Below, piece after piece: positions 1 through 9,925 of a stretch of 64,000 nt of DNA. How positions within the stretch are numbered: position 1 is the first letter of the stretch; each line of letters starts with the position of its first letter. Location: the NCBI GenBank assembly GCA_022539475.1, contig VCMS01000149.1:1-64000 (forward strand), read 5' to 3'. This DNA is from Gracilaria domingensis (taxonomy: Eukaryota; Rhodophyta; Florideophyceae; Gracilariales; Gracilariaceae). The notes under the pieces are model-generated. The model made no database searches. It saw only the letters and a program-made list of their open reading frames with translations, and had not been told where the DNA came from. Both the position numbers and the translations under genes were made by a program.

Positions 1-757
1 GTAGAAGGGAATGCTGACGAACTCACAATGCAGTTGAAGGAAGCGCAGGAGAACATACTGCGTCTTGACGAAAATGGTGTACCGAACACTTCATGGTGGA
101 GAAAGCCCCATTTCTTCGTCTAAAGTACTCCAATGCGGACAATGTCGAGGATATGCCGACGGAAGATCAAGACTTGTTCTTCCAAAACCGTGTCGGGGTA
201 CAAGTGATGAAAGAGTTTATTGGGTATGATGTGGAAGACAAGGATACGGGCACCTTTTTAGATGGCACAATACTGTTGCTCGCACGTTTGGACGCTTGGG
301 TGTTGACGGTTGTGAGCTTTCTAAGTACGGATGTGTCAAGGGGTGGCCAGAGACAGAAACTGTTTACAAAGAAGTTTGCCGAACTGCTACCTCTGTGTTT
401 AAAGAATGTTCTGGGGGATGTTAGGCAACGTGTCTTGAGGACCAATTCCAGCGAGTTTCATAATTTGGAACGACAACGGAAGATTGGACTAAGGTTCTTG
501 GTAATGACATGAGAGAGGCTGCATTTGGATATCGAATGCCGTCAAACGGAAGACTTTACCTCACTGTGAAAGAACAATTTTTTATTGACAGTGTGAGCCA
601 AAGATTGGGGTCTATTAGCGATTGCTTCGTTGGTGAATGCGAGGAAGGGGATATGGAGTTCAAGGAAATGGACATGAACGATTTCGGAAGTAACACAGGA
701 TCACAAGAAAAGGCACCACAAGGTGAACATGTAGAGGATGGAGCCCTTAATGTTTAA
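1..757 (+). pseudogene. Uncharacterised ORFs, convergent partner of the Plavaka-like transposase
   Basis: I do not recognise this protein. Three short open stretches look like one coding region read in different frames: frame 1 from the window edge to about 120, a 139-codon ORF at 93-512, and an 82-codon ORF at 509-757 that overlaps the previous stop by ATGA. The encoded sequence is charged, soluble-looking and has an acidic tail. The last stop codon overlaps the stop of the transposase ORF on the other strand (755-757 versus 754-756), so the two genes are exactly tail to tail. That geometry suggests a second gene of the same element, now decayed by frame shifts; an unrelated flanking gene is the alternative. 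Confidence 0.4.
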
Positions 758-3700
758 GGCTGTACAAGATCAACGTGCTCAGTTGGTCCTTCATCTGAAT
801 CATGATAGAATCGATTGATGTATAATCGGTGTTGAAACCATTGAAGTGGAGGACAAAAAGGTGGAGCAGGGTAGTTTGATCGAACAACATGGACAGTTCC
901 CTGTAGTGCAGAAGCCGGAACCATCCCGTACCAAGGAGTTAACTCTACGATAGTCTCCGCTTTGGAATGACCAGGGAACGGAAGAGTGTGGTTCTTTTCA
1001 TCGTTTGTAGCCCACCGTAAAGATATGCATTTCAATATGTGGTCGATGTTTGTTGCGGGGGGTAAAACCTCGAAATACCGGACGAATGCCACCTCTGGTG
1101 CGGTAAGTGCAGAATCAAGGAGAGATATTCGAATCAGAGCGACTACCTGGGCAACCCAAGTCTCTGAATCTTCTCCGCTTACCAATACAGTGGAAAACTT
1201 TGGCTTTCTACTGGGACCAAATGCTGGAGAAGCGAAGACACGTTGGATGATGGCGTATTTGGGTCGTCCCAGCCTAAGTACCTTAGAAGACGAATCGAAG
1301 TGTTCAAGAGTCGGAACGAAACCGCCTTTCACGAGGGCCGAATTCACCAGAGTTATCCTTGTCTTTTCTGGGAAGTATGTAATAGAGTGCTCATCCAGTG
1401 TTTCTTTCACGAGACTGAGGAAAGGAGGAAGGGCCTGCTCACCAATTTGATCAAGAATCGACCTTGTGTCCGTACTTGAGAACATCTCTCTAACAGCAGT
1501 CCATGTTTTTGAACTGGACATACTTGAAACACAATGTTGAAGAGCTCGTAAAGTGAAAGAACGCCCTTTCATTGCAAACCGAGGAAGCTGTGTGGAAGTT
1601 CCTGGTGAACCTGGATTACGCTGGTAAGGAGTATTGCCATTCCATTGCTTTCTAACATGTCCGTGCTCAATGGAGCGAATAGTCTCCTCCACAGCCGTTG
1701 CTGTTCTTCTGGACGTCTTTTTGTAGTGTCTTTTAAATAGCAGGTGTGCATGTTCGTATATGCCTGCGTCGTAGTACTTGATACTTCGCAGACGGCGAAT
1801 ATCGTCCACGAGATGATCGAGAAGATGAAACTTCAGAGTTCCCAGTCTGGAGGGATTAAAATCCGCCAGAGTCTTTGTTGCGGAACGCTTGAAGGCTTCA
1901 ATCTCCGAACTAAGACACAGGAGAGAGCTTTCAGTCCAATACGGGTCACGATTGTATCTGAATAAGGTCGAAAGCAAGTCCGAGTACTGAGAGAAAACGG
2001 TTGTGATTGGGGCAACGTCCTGTTCTCCACAGCATATGTCGAAGAATGCTCCTATGAAGGGAAAGACCATGTCAAGTGCTTTGTAGTTTTTGGCCTCCAG
2101 CATTCCACGGAGACCGTCTTTCGTGAAGATACCATTCAAAGATTTGCCTTTCTCCTGCGTGGAGAAATCGATATGTAAACCTTTGGCAGGAGAATCGCGT
2201 TCTATGGCAGCTAGAATTGCGTTTGCATGGTTGAGGAGTTGGGTGCGTATCGTTCGAAATGAACGCGATGCAGATGTTCCTATTGTGGTGCACAGGGTGT
2301 CTGACTGCAGTCTCTCGATTGTGGCCGTTTTTATCAACTTTGAGATGCCGAGATGCAAGTTGTGTAATGGTTCGAATGAGAACAGACTGTATGGAGACAA
2401 TCCCGGGATCATTCCAAGGCTTACGGAAGTTTCTAGGAACGAAGGAATGAGAGATATGGAATTTGAACGCATCAGAGTATCCACTTGAGATCTCCTCTCC
2501 CTCGCACGACGTGGACGTCTTTCCGCCTCGTCTTTTTGTGCATGTTGCAAGATAGCTGTGTATGTCTTTCGGATGCTTTTCGTGTGCTTTTGAGAACGTC
2601 CGTTGAATGAGGTGGGAATAGGACTGCATAAAGATGAGCGAGGGGCTTTGCATCTATGACACGGGCTTTCCGTTTTGGTCTCATAAAGAATGGACAGAAT
2701 GTCCTTAGCCTCAGGAATATCCGCACAATAACTTGCAAGCAGAGGATGACACACTCGACTTAGTTTGTCTTCGCCGATGAACTGAAAACCTTTCTGCGTG
2801 AGATTTAGAATGGGCTCCAGGACTTGACGAAGAGATTCTTGAAGGATTTGCATCCTGGACTCGCGTAGAGACTTGCTAGAAACGAATGGCATTGCGTCTG
2901 CTTCAGATGCGGAAACCTCGATCAGTGTGGTAGGGAAGTATGCCACTACTGTGAGGTCATCACGGATACACTTACGGCGAAGCTCGTAGGAGAAGTTGAG
3001 AGAGGTGAAGAGGATAGGCGGTAACCGATGTTTGCTTTAGAGTTGTTGAAGACTTATCGGTGTATACCTGCAGAAGACCTACGAAAGATTCACTGTAACT
3101 TATTTCTTGGGAGTACCACACTATTCTACTATCCAAAGAGCCCATGACCATTTCCTTAAGTTTTGAGGTGGCGTCTCTTGCGAGAGAGCCGGACATGGGG
3201 TGAGATATTTTCGTGGAGTGGGTCTGAGGTATAGGGTGGAAGAATGTGTTTTCGTTGTTAGCCAACTGGAGCTGTTTCACAAGTGTCTGAAAGGGTTCTC
3301 TCGTGTAGACGGTGGCGCTGAACTTACATCCTTCTGGCGAGACAGTTCTTCGATTGAAACCGTCCTTTGAGGCGTATCGTTCGAAAATGGCGTTCTTCAG
3401 TTCTGTACAGCGCTTGGAACTTGTTATGGTCTCGTTGAATCGCTTTTGCGAGAATCGCGGGTCCCGAAGTAGCCCAATTAGCTCGTCAGCCTCACGATGA
3501 CCAAGGTTGGAAGCTACTGAAGCCAGACAAACCGTGAGATAATCCATATGCAAATCACCGAGGGTCTCCTCAGAAGGCACTGGGCGGCAACTGCTTCCGT
3601 GTTCTCGCTCTAATGACGCGTGACCCGGGGAAGGAGAAACACAATGCAAAGTGTCCGGAATGAGAGGGGCGCACGGAGTGGGGTCGACGATGTCCTCGGA

Positions 3701-4012
3701 CACCGGAGGCTCGGGAAGGCGACAAGGGGCAGTGACCGTTTCGGAAGATGCGGGCGCGGGTGCGGAAAGCTTGAGACGCTTGCTTCTCCGAATGGGCCGG
3801 CTATTGTCGTCTTCCAGCGCTGCTTTCAGACGAAACGGGCAATGGTTGACATGCTGTTGAAGAGATAAGACTCCTCGGCGAGTAACGAAGGGGCACCCAC
3901 GCTTCTTATGTGTACAGTAGTAGACCATGGGAAGAAGAAATGAACGAGAAACGACGACAAAGACTGCAAGGGAAGGGCGTCCGAAGGGAGAAGGAGGTCG
4001 AGCGACAGTCAA
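754..4012 (-). pseudogene. Plavaka-like (Tnp2 family) transposase, split by one frame shift
   Basis: Two abutting minus-strand ORFs (4012-2972, 346 codons; about 3000-754, 730 codons) form one transposase. The N-terminus has a single Cys/His finger of the C-x-H-x-C type (about residues 30-60), as Plavaka transposases do. The first ORF ends in a segment typical of the family (a YTD motif followed by AYPL), and the second continues in another frame with NFSYELRRK and a YFPT motif, so a one-base shift lies near 3020. Further family marks in ORF 2 are a DIPEAKD..CHRC zinc knuckle, PLHNLHLGISK, and a GTLKFHLLDHL helix near the middle. The second ORF's first in-frame codon that could start translation is GTG, which supports its being a continuation and not a separate gene. 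Long coding frames imply modest age. Confidence 0.75.
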
Positions 4013-4130
4013 TATCGACGTCTTGCTCAGAACGGAGAATATATTTTGAGTTTAAATCACGTGCTTTCGTTCAAAAAGGAACGTAGGTACACGTCGACCT
4101 CAACACAAGAATGTACTTCTCGTATTATCT
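754..4130 (-). mobile_element. Plavaka/EnSpm-CACTA-like DNA transposon remnant
   Basis: A DNA transposon body read on the minus strand. It consists of a transposase gene (754-4012) plus a short upstream segment. I could not find convincing terminal inverted repeats, so the ends are approximate. The convergent ORFs at 1-757 may belong to the same element, in which case it extends beyond the left window edge. Plavaka elements are common in fungi and occur in algae; assignment rests on transposase motifs described under the gene. Confidence 0.7.
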
Positions 4131-4337
4131 ACCACTGGTTATAAACCTGTGGTTTCCCAACGTTGTACGCTGTACACTTGTCCAATCTCGCACAGAAAAA
4201 TAAATCTTTTCCCTCCGCCGCCGCCCCCGCCCGTCCGACGTCCGACCTTTTGTTACCTTCGTGATCCGTGCCATCCTCGCGTTCTACTCCGCTCCGTCGT
4301 ACTTTTTCCCGCCCTCGCACTCGCTACGAAGTAGCGT

Positions 4338-4424
4338 GCGGAGAAAGAGAATGAAGTACGCTTCATCTCTGCTTGATGGATTCCATTAAGCGGACATGAA
4401 GCGTACCCCATTCTCTTTCTCCGC
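4338..4424. repeat. Foldback (imperfect inverted repeat)
   Basis: Two arms of about 29 bases, at roughly 4338-4366 and 4396-4424, are near-perfect reverse complements (GCGGAGAAAGAGAATG in the left arm, its complement in the right), separated by about 29 bases. It lies just upstream of the Plavaka-like transposase gene and could be part of an element end or an independent foldback element. Nothing around it (4020-4560) looks coding. Confidence 0.75.
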
Positions 4425-4599
4425 CCTCGTCGGACGCCTCCATAAAGCGGACAGCATCCGTATCTCACGGATGTATTCCGTGCAGTCTTTCCGTGCAGTC
4501 TTTTCGTACGTGCTTCCATATCCTTCTACGTATCTTTGTTCTAAACTAACCAATCCTCACCACGTCTTTTCGCGCTCTGCGACATGGAAACGGCAGGAA

Positions 4600-5505
4600 A
4601 AAGGCTTTGGGTTACTTTTGCGAGTTACTAGGTCCCTCAACTTTTCCAGCGCAACGTTTCTGTTTTGGTTTATCAATGGTACGTTCCATCGCATTTCAAA
4701 TTTATCCAACGGAGCATTGACTAACTTATGGATACTTTCTGCTTGCGTATACAGGTAAACGACCAATTTCATTTCGTCTCTCAAGATCGATGCCTGACTG
4801 TTCGGGATAGGCGATTCTGGTGCTTGGTTGGGACATAGGCTGCTCTTTCGTTTATCGCATCTTGCGGTATGTTTGCTGCATGGGCATTCTTGGTGTCCTT
4901 GCTTGTGAGTTCTCGCTTCGACACCTTTCGCGCTTTACGATGATGGTGGGCTGGTAATCTAACCGATCCCTTTCCTGCTTCTTCTTCCGTTTGCGAGTTA
5001 CTAGGTCCCTCGAATTTTCTAGTGCAACGTTTCTGTTTTGCTCTTATCAATGGTACGTTCTATCGCATTTCAACTGTATCCAACGGAGCATTGACTAACT
5101 TATGGATACTTTCTGCTTGCGTATACAGGTAAACGACCAATTTCATTTCGTCTCTCAAGATCGATCTCTGGCTGTTCGGGATAGGCGATTCTGGTACTTG
5201 TTTGGGACATAGGCTGCTCTTTCGTTTATCGCATCTTGCGGTATGTTTGCTGCATGGGCATTCTTGGTGTCCTTGGTTGTGAGTTCTCGCTTCGACACCT
5301 TTCGCGCTTTACGATGATGGTGGGCTGGTAATCTAACCGATCCCTTTCCTTCTTCTTTTTCATTTTGCGAGTTACTAGGTCCCTCGACTTTTCTAGCGCA
5401 ACGTTTCTGTTTTGCTTTATCAATGGTACGTTCCATCGCATTTCAAATGTATCCAACGGATCATTGACTAACTTATGGATACTTTCTGCTTGCGTATACA
5501 GGTAA
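4600..5505. repeat. Tandem repeat, period about 373-374 bp, two and a half copies
   Basis: The phrase CGAGTTACTAGGTCCCT recurs at 4621, 4994 and 5368, spacing 373 and 374. Between these points the sequence repeats almost base for base, including ATGGATACTTTCTGCTTGCG, TACGATGATGGTGGGCTGG and ATCGCATCTTGCGGTATG. The last copy is cut short at about 5505. The short minus-strand ORFs inside are copies of each other generated by the repeat and carry no recognisable domain. It could be a satellite or a subterminal repeat of a mobile element. Confidence 0.9.
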
Positions 5506-5548
5506 ATGACTTTTGATGCGGACGTAGCTCACGAGTTGCAGGTGCAGG

Positions 5549-5634
5549 TTCCTCAAGTAGGGAACCATGCATCTGGGCATGGTTCCCTACATGAGGAACG
5601 GAGAGGATGAGGCGCTTCGCGCCTCATCCTCTCG
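5549..5634. repeat. Two adjacent strong hairpins
   Basis: The first hairpin has arms of about 22 bases (TTCCTCAAGTAGGGAACCA and its complement, one mismatch) around a six-base loop at about 5549-5599. The second (about 5601-5634) has perfect 15-base arms (GAGAGGATGAGGCGC) around a TTCG loop. They directly follow the end of the 373-bp tandem array. From here to about 6360 I see no gene; 5990-6110 contains three copies of CTGGACGACCC. Confidence 0.85.
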
Positions 5635-6370
5635 GAGTGCGTATTTGTTCTACCGATACAGCCGATGGTGGAAGTGCAGTCTGCGGCATCTGCCGCAGAT
5701 TGCGCCTACACCCGCTCCATCATGGGGATATGGTACATGTAATATAGCGAAGTAGTGGTTAGCAAAAGCGGTCGATAGAAGAATAGATACGAATAAAACG
5801 GTATGATTTCATAATGGGCATCATCTGTACTAGCACTAGTATTCCATGCGTTGCAGGGTATCATTCCGCAGAAGGTATCGTGTAATGTGCACCTTAATGG
5901 AAACTGAACCTAGACTTCGCGAAATACAGTTCAGGTAGCCCTCGACTAAAGAACTAGCACGAGTGGAAAACCCACCAGTATTTACTGCACAGCGATTCTG
6001 GACGACCCAAGCAATTATCTGCAAATTTTGAAATAATTGATCTCGATATTTTTTCAAAAAATTTACTGGACGACCCTTGCCAATTTCTGGACGACCCTCG
6101 CCAAAAACTAGCATCTGCAAGAGACAGACGCAGCCGCCGGATGCGGCTTGATGTCTTGTAGGCCTCTAAAGGCTCTCTCGGATGTTCTCAGAAGGACAGA
6201 CAGTATTCTATTGACTTTCACCTCTCATGAACCAGAGATGGTGGGAGAGTGATTCAGTAAGGCTTAAATGCTCTTGTTCGCTGGTGAAAACTGCGTTTCT
6301 GTCCAATAGTGCAAGAAAAGGATGGAGAATTCATTGTTCGCGTCAAACCTAACATTGTGTTTTGCGACGG

Positions 6371-7567
6371 CTAAGCATTCGCCATTGTTGTCGCTTCCTC
6401 CGCAAACTCTTCTACAATGCTGAACGTGTCCTCGTTGGTATCAACCTCGTCTTTCAATTCACCTCTTGTGTCCATATGGACGATCATATTGTGGATGATA
6501 ACACAGATTTGACTTATCAAGATGAGAAGTTCGTCGCTCCACTCATACCGTTCGTGCCTTAGTATCTTAAACCGCCCCTGAAGTGCTCCAAAGAACCTTT
6601 CGATATCTTTCCGCGTAGACTCCTGTGCCTTTGTCATGTTATAGTCTCTGTCGTTCACGGGGGCATGATTCGGGCCCACAAATATCGCCCAGTGTGGATA
6701 CATGCCGTCAACGAGAAGGTATAAAAGACCTTCGCGGTGTACTTCGTTCACTTCGTAACCATCTGGGAGCATCATTCTTGGTTTACCAGATACTATGTCA
6801 GTAAAAAGAGGACTGTTATCAACGAGGGTGATATCGCTGTTGGAGCCACATCTTCCAGCAACCATATGCCAACAATAAAGGGTTCTATCACACAGTGCTT
6901 CGCAAGAAATTGTAGCTAATTTGACGTCTTTTGGGTTGTGAAACTGTCCTTTCAGAGACTTCGGACAATTCTTCTAATGCAAAAGCATGCAGTCAACGCA
7001 ACCAACGCATCCTGGAAACCCAGCCAACACGTACTCAGCTTCAATGTTTTGAAATTCGTGTAATGTTGGTTCACGATTAAGATATATACTACCGTATCGG
7101 CGATGTATCGTTGGCAAGACAATGGTAAAGTATTGGCGTTGGCTCTTCAGAGACATGCGAACCATGTCGTATAATTGTTCAAAAAACAAACCAGTTGAAA
7201 GTCTTCGTAGTGTTCTTAGTACTTTTTGGTGTGGTGTGTAACCTAAACTTCCAGCGCCATTCTTTCTCTGCAGCAAACAAGGCTTCTCTCTAAGAAAATC
7301 ATTGTACATAATCCAATACATTTTGATTAGTATGTAAAACACCTGCCGAAATTTGGACGTGGGAGTAACTGGATGAGGTGGAAGATAATCTGCATATCAG
7401 CGACATTGTTCTCTTGAGACTGTAGCGCTTTAAGCTGCTGTACCAGGGTTGATTGCGCTCGTGCAAGCTTGTTGCAGCAGTTCAACTACAGCAGCAGCCA
7501 AACGGACCGCACAGCGTTCGTCATCGCTGAAAATGTCGACATCTCTTTCGAAAAACGTCTCAGACAT
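6371..7567 (-). pseudogene. PIF/Harbinger transposase remnant
   Basis: A DDE transposase of the PIF/Harbinger (plant-transposon, HARBI1-like) family. The core reads in one frame from about 7400 down to 6371 and contains GFPGCVGCVDCM (first catalytic Asp), GRCGSNSDI and YLLVDGMYP (middle region), and RKDIERFFGALQGRF (catalytic Glu). One in-frame TAG at 6974-6976 sits where the family normally has Trp, just after the first Asp motif. Upstream, in the same frame, an acidic leader with many Ala/Val residues starts at an ATG near 7567, but two more in-frame stops (about 7395-7430) separate it from the core. So it is inactive by itself; three nonsense codons and no frame shift within the core suggest it is fairly recent. 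A second Myb-like gene, normal for active Harbingers, was not found. Confidence 0.8.
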
Positions 7568-7569
7568 GA

Positions 7570-7960
7570 CGGCGTTTGTGTCGGACAGGTGCAGCTCGAT
7601 GCTCGTACTGATTTGGCATCGGGCGTTGCACTGATAGCCCCCAAAACGTTTATGGGATACCGGTTTAGGTACCTCTTAAATATACGCTGCCAAAAAGTTA
7701 TGTTTGCGTTGACAAATTTCATTCAAATTCATGCAGCCAATAGAGATTCTAATGAGCTTCTAGCGTACAAAGTTTTGGCTCCTCAAGTTTCCAAATCATG
7801 CCTCTGCGTACCCAAGAGCTAGAGAACTTTCTACCACCTTGCTGCGGTGCCCCTTATTGGAACCGGTATCAGCAGGTGCCCCTGTTTGGGACAATGAAAG
7901 TGAAGTAAAAAAGAAAACTGCTTTTCGTCATACAAATTTGCTCAAACTTTCGCATAATGA
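7570..7960. other. Stretch without a convincing gene
   Basis: About 390 bases between the Harbinger remnant and the retroelement fossil. Overlapping ORFs of 117 and 78 codons exist on opposite strands, but neither shows a recognisable motif, and part of the minus-strand one is the upstream flank of the Harbinger leader. Confidence 0.4.
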
Positions 7961-7964
7961 TGGT

Positions 7965-9040
7965 GACGATGTCAGACCAATTCGGTAGAGACATCGGCAA
8001 ATCGTGCACCATAGTGGGCATGCGGCTGCCCGTGCGTCCTGTTAAGGTCATGAGGATTCAGCTGTTGAGCTTCCACCGTACCGGCGACCGCAAGAGGGTT
8101 GACATTGCTCGGACCGGCGGCGGCCGCATAAGGATCATACCCACCGCGACCGTACGGATCTTGACGAGCGCGTGTACTCGACCACGTGTTGGGTTTGAAG
8201 ATGCCCCGGCCACGGCCGCGCGCTACCCCAGGGGTCTTGCCGGACATCCTCGACCGGGCGACACCGGTTTCGCGGACCGAGCGGGTGGTCTCCGGTGAGG
8301 GGGAAACTTCAGAAGCAGAATATCCCTTTATAGGGTCGTAGTGCGGCTCCTCCAGTACCAATTGGTTGGCCACCACGGGAGCCTCAGCGCCCGATGGAAT
8401 GGACACGGGTGTACCGGCCTGGCACGGCAGACAGAGCTGCGAAGACTTAACCGCGTGGTAACTCGACTGAAACGGCGCTGCCTCATCCCCGTGGTCTACC
8501 ATATTGGAAGGAGAGGGAGCGGTAGTCTCTTCAGCTCTGTCTTCACGGCGTTCGAACGTCATTGACCACCCCGTTGGGGAAGCTGGTCGTTCACCCATGG
8601 GGTATGAAAGGAGCGGGGTGGAGCGAGAGCGCGCCACGGAGGATACCAATTGAGAAGGGGAACACCACCACTTGGATGACTAGATGAGACCTGAGGGGTC
8701 ATGGAGAACTAGCACGCTCGAGCGAGCTGACACACCGTGAAAATGACCAGATTGGTGCGCCGGCTGGACGGGTTCCGTGAACACGAGAGGTCACAACCAC
8801 CACGAGGGGGCGGTGTGCCGATCGGTCGACAACTGCGAACCCCACCGACGGGAGGCTTGAGACCAACTGGTAAGCCGGGACTAACCCGCCCAGGGGAAGG
8901 ACGAGTGGGTGAAGATGGAGTGGCAGACTCCTCTAAGGGGGACGGAAGAGACGAAGACCACCACGTGGTGCCAGGCGCGCGACAAGGTCAACCGGAATGG
9001 TCGCGTTTCGCGGTGTCGCGCCCCAATACCAGCAGCCCAA
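7965..9040. repeat. Left direct repeat of the retroelement fossil
   Basis: This stretch is repeated at 12058-13452 in the same orientation. It contains a partial copy of the start of the large antisense ORF (minus strand, 8649 to 7972) and its upstream flank. The left copy lacks about 320 bases that are present in the right copy. It is joined directly to the integrase region on its right. Confidence 0.85.
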
Positions 9041-9775
9041 GAACGGTACAAAGCAGACTATGACCGAACGGTAAGCAGAGTGACCAAAGTGGTAGCAGGA
9101 GACATGGTCTTCCTGGACGTGCCACCAAAAAGTAAGCGACCAACCCCAGCGGAAATGGAAGAAGATATCCGCCTTGAGGAGGATATCAATTCCAAACTGC
9201 TACCCAAGTCGACGGGACCATACAAGGTAATTCGCTCCGATGAGCATACCGCTACGGTCATAATGGATGGCTTGGAGAATACTGTCTCCATCGACAGGAT
9301 TGTCAAGGCCGCACAAACGACGGCATCGAATACAGAAGCAATAGGTGAGCCAACTCAGCAGGAAGCGGAGAGGGAGCAAACGTCGCCCATACCCCTTCCT
9401 CTAACAAATCGGCCGAGCGGTCAACCCTCCATCAGAGCCGTAACGGCTGACCCCACAACCCAAGCGGCACAGGAGATCGAGCCCAGGCAAGACCAGCGGG
9501 TCACAACACCCATGCAGAGCCACGCACCACACGACCAAACGGAAGAGTCACACCCTCGAGTAGATACTCAGGAGTGCGCTATTGACACCATTGTACGTCA
9601 CGAACACACCACAAAGGGTATCCGCTACAGGGTAAGATGGTACGGATGGTCGCCAGAACATGACTCTATGGAACCACCTGGTCACATCCATAACACCTTC
9701 ATCATCCGATACTGGCGCAAACAAGGGCGTACGCCCCCACCAACTGGCACTGCTTCGCGTGGTACGCGTCGCTAA
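9040..9775 (+). pseudogene. Retroelement integrase C-terminus plus chromodomain (fossil part)
   Basis: The translated region opens with an integrase C-terminal segment (a KYKADYD-like basic stretch, then GDMVFL and GPYKVIR, typical of the SH3-like GPY/F module of Ty3/Gypsy integrases). A low-complexity linker follows, then a chromodomain with YRVRWYGW and the SMEPPGH element near the end. Chromodomains on integrase mark the chromovirus branch, where they steer insertion into particular chromatin. Only this tail of the polyprotein is present. Confidence 0.75.
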
Positions 9776-9925
9776 GGAAGGGGAGGGGGCTGTCTAAGCC
9801 GTTGAACGCCAAACGCTACATGGAATGCTAACTAACCTAACAAGCAAATGGAGAGAGATCATGACGCACAACGCAAGAAACTTTATTAGTCGAGAAGAAT
9901 CTACAAGAGCTAACCACGAGGTAAT

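Noticed and set aside
7469-7822. 117-codon plus-strand ORF beside the Harbinger remnant
   Set aside because: No motif, and the opposite strand in the same place encodes the plausible acidic leader of the transposase.
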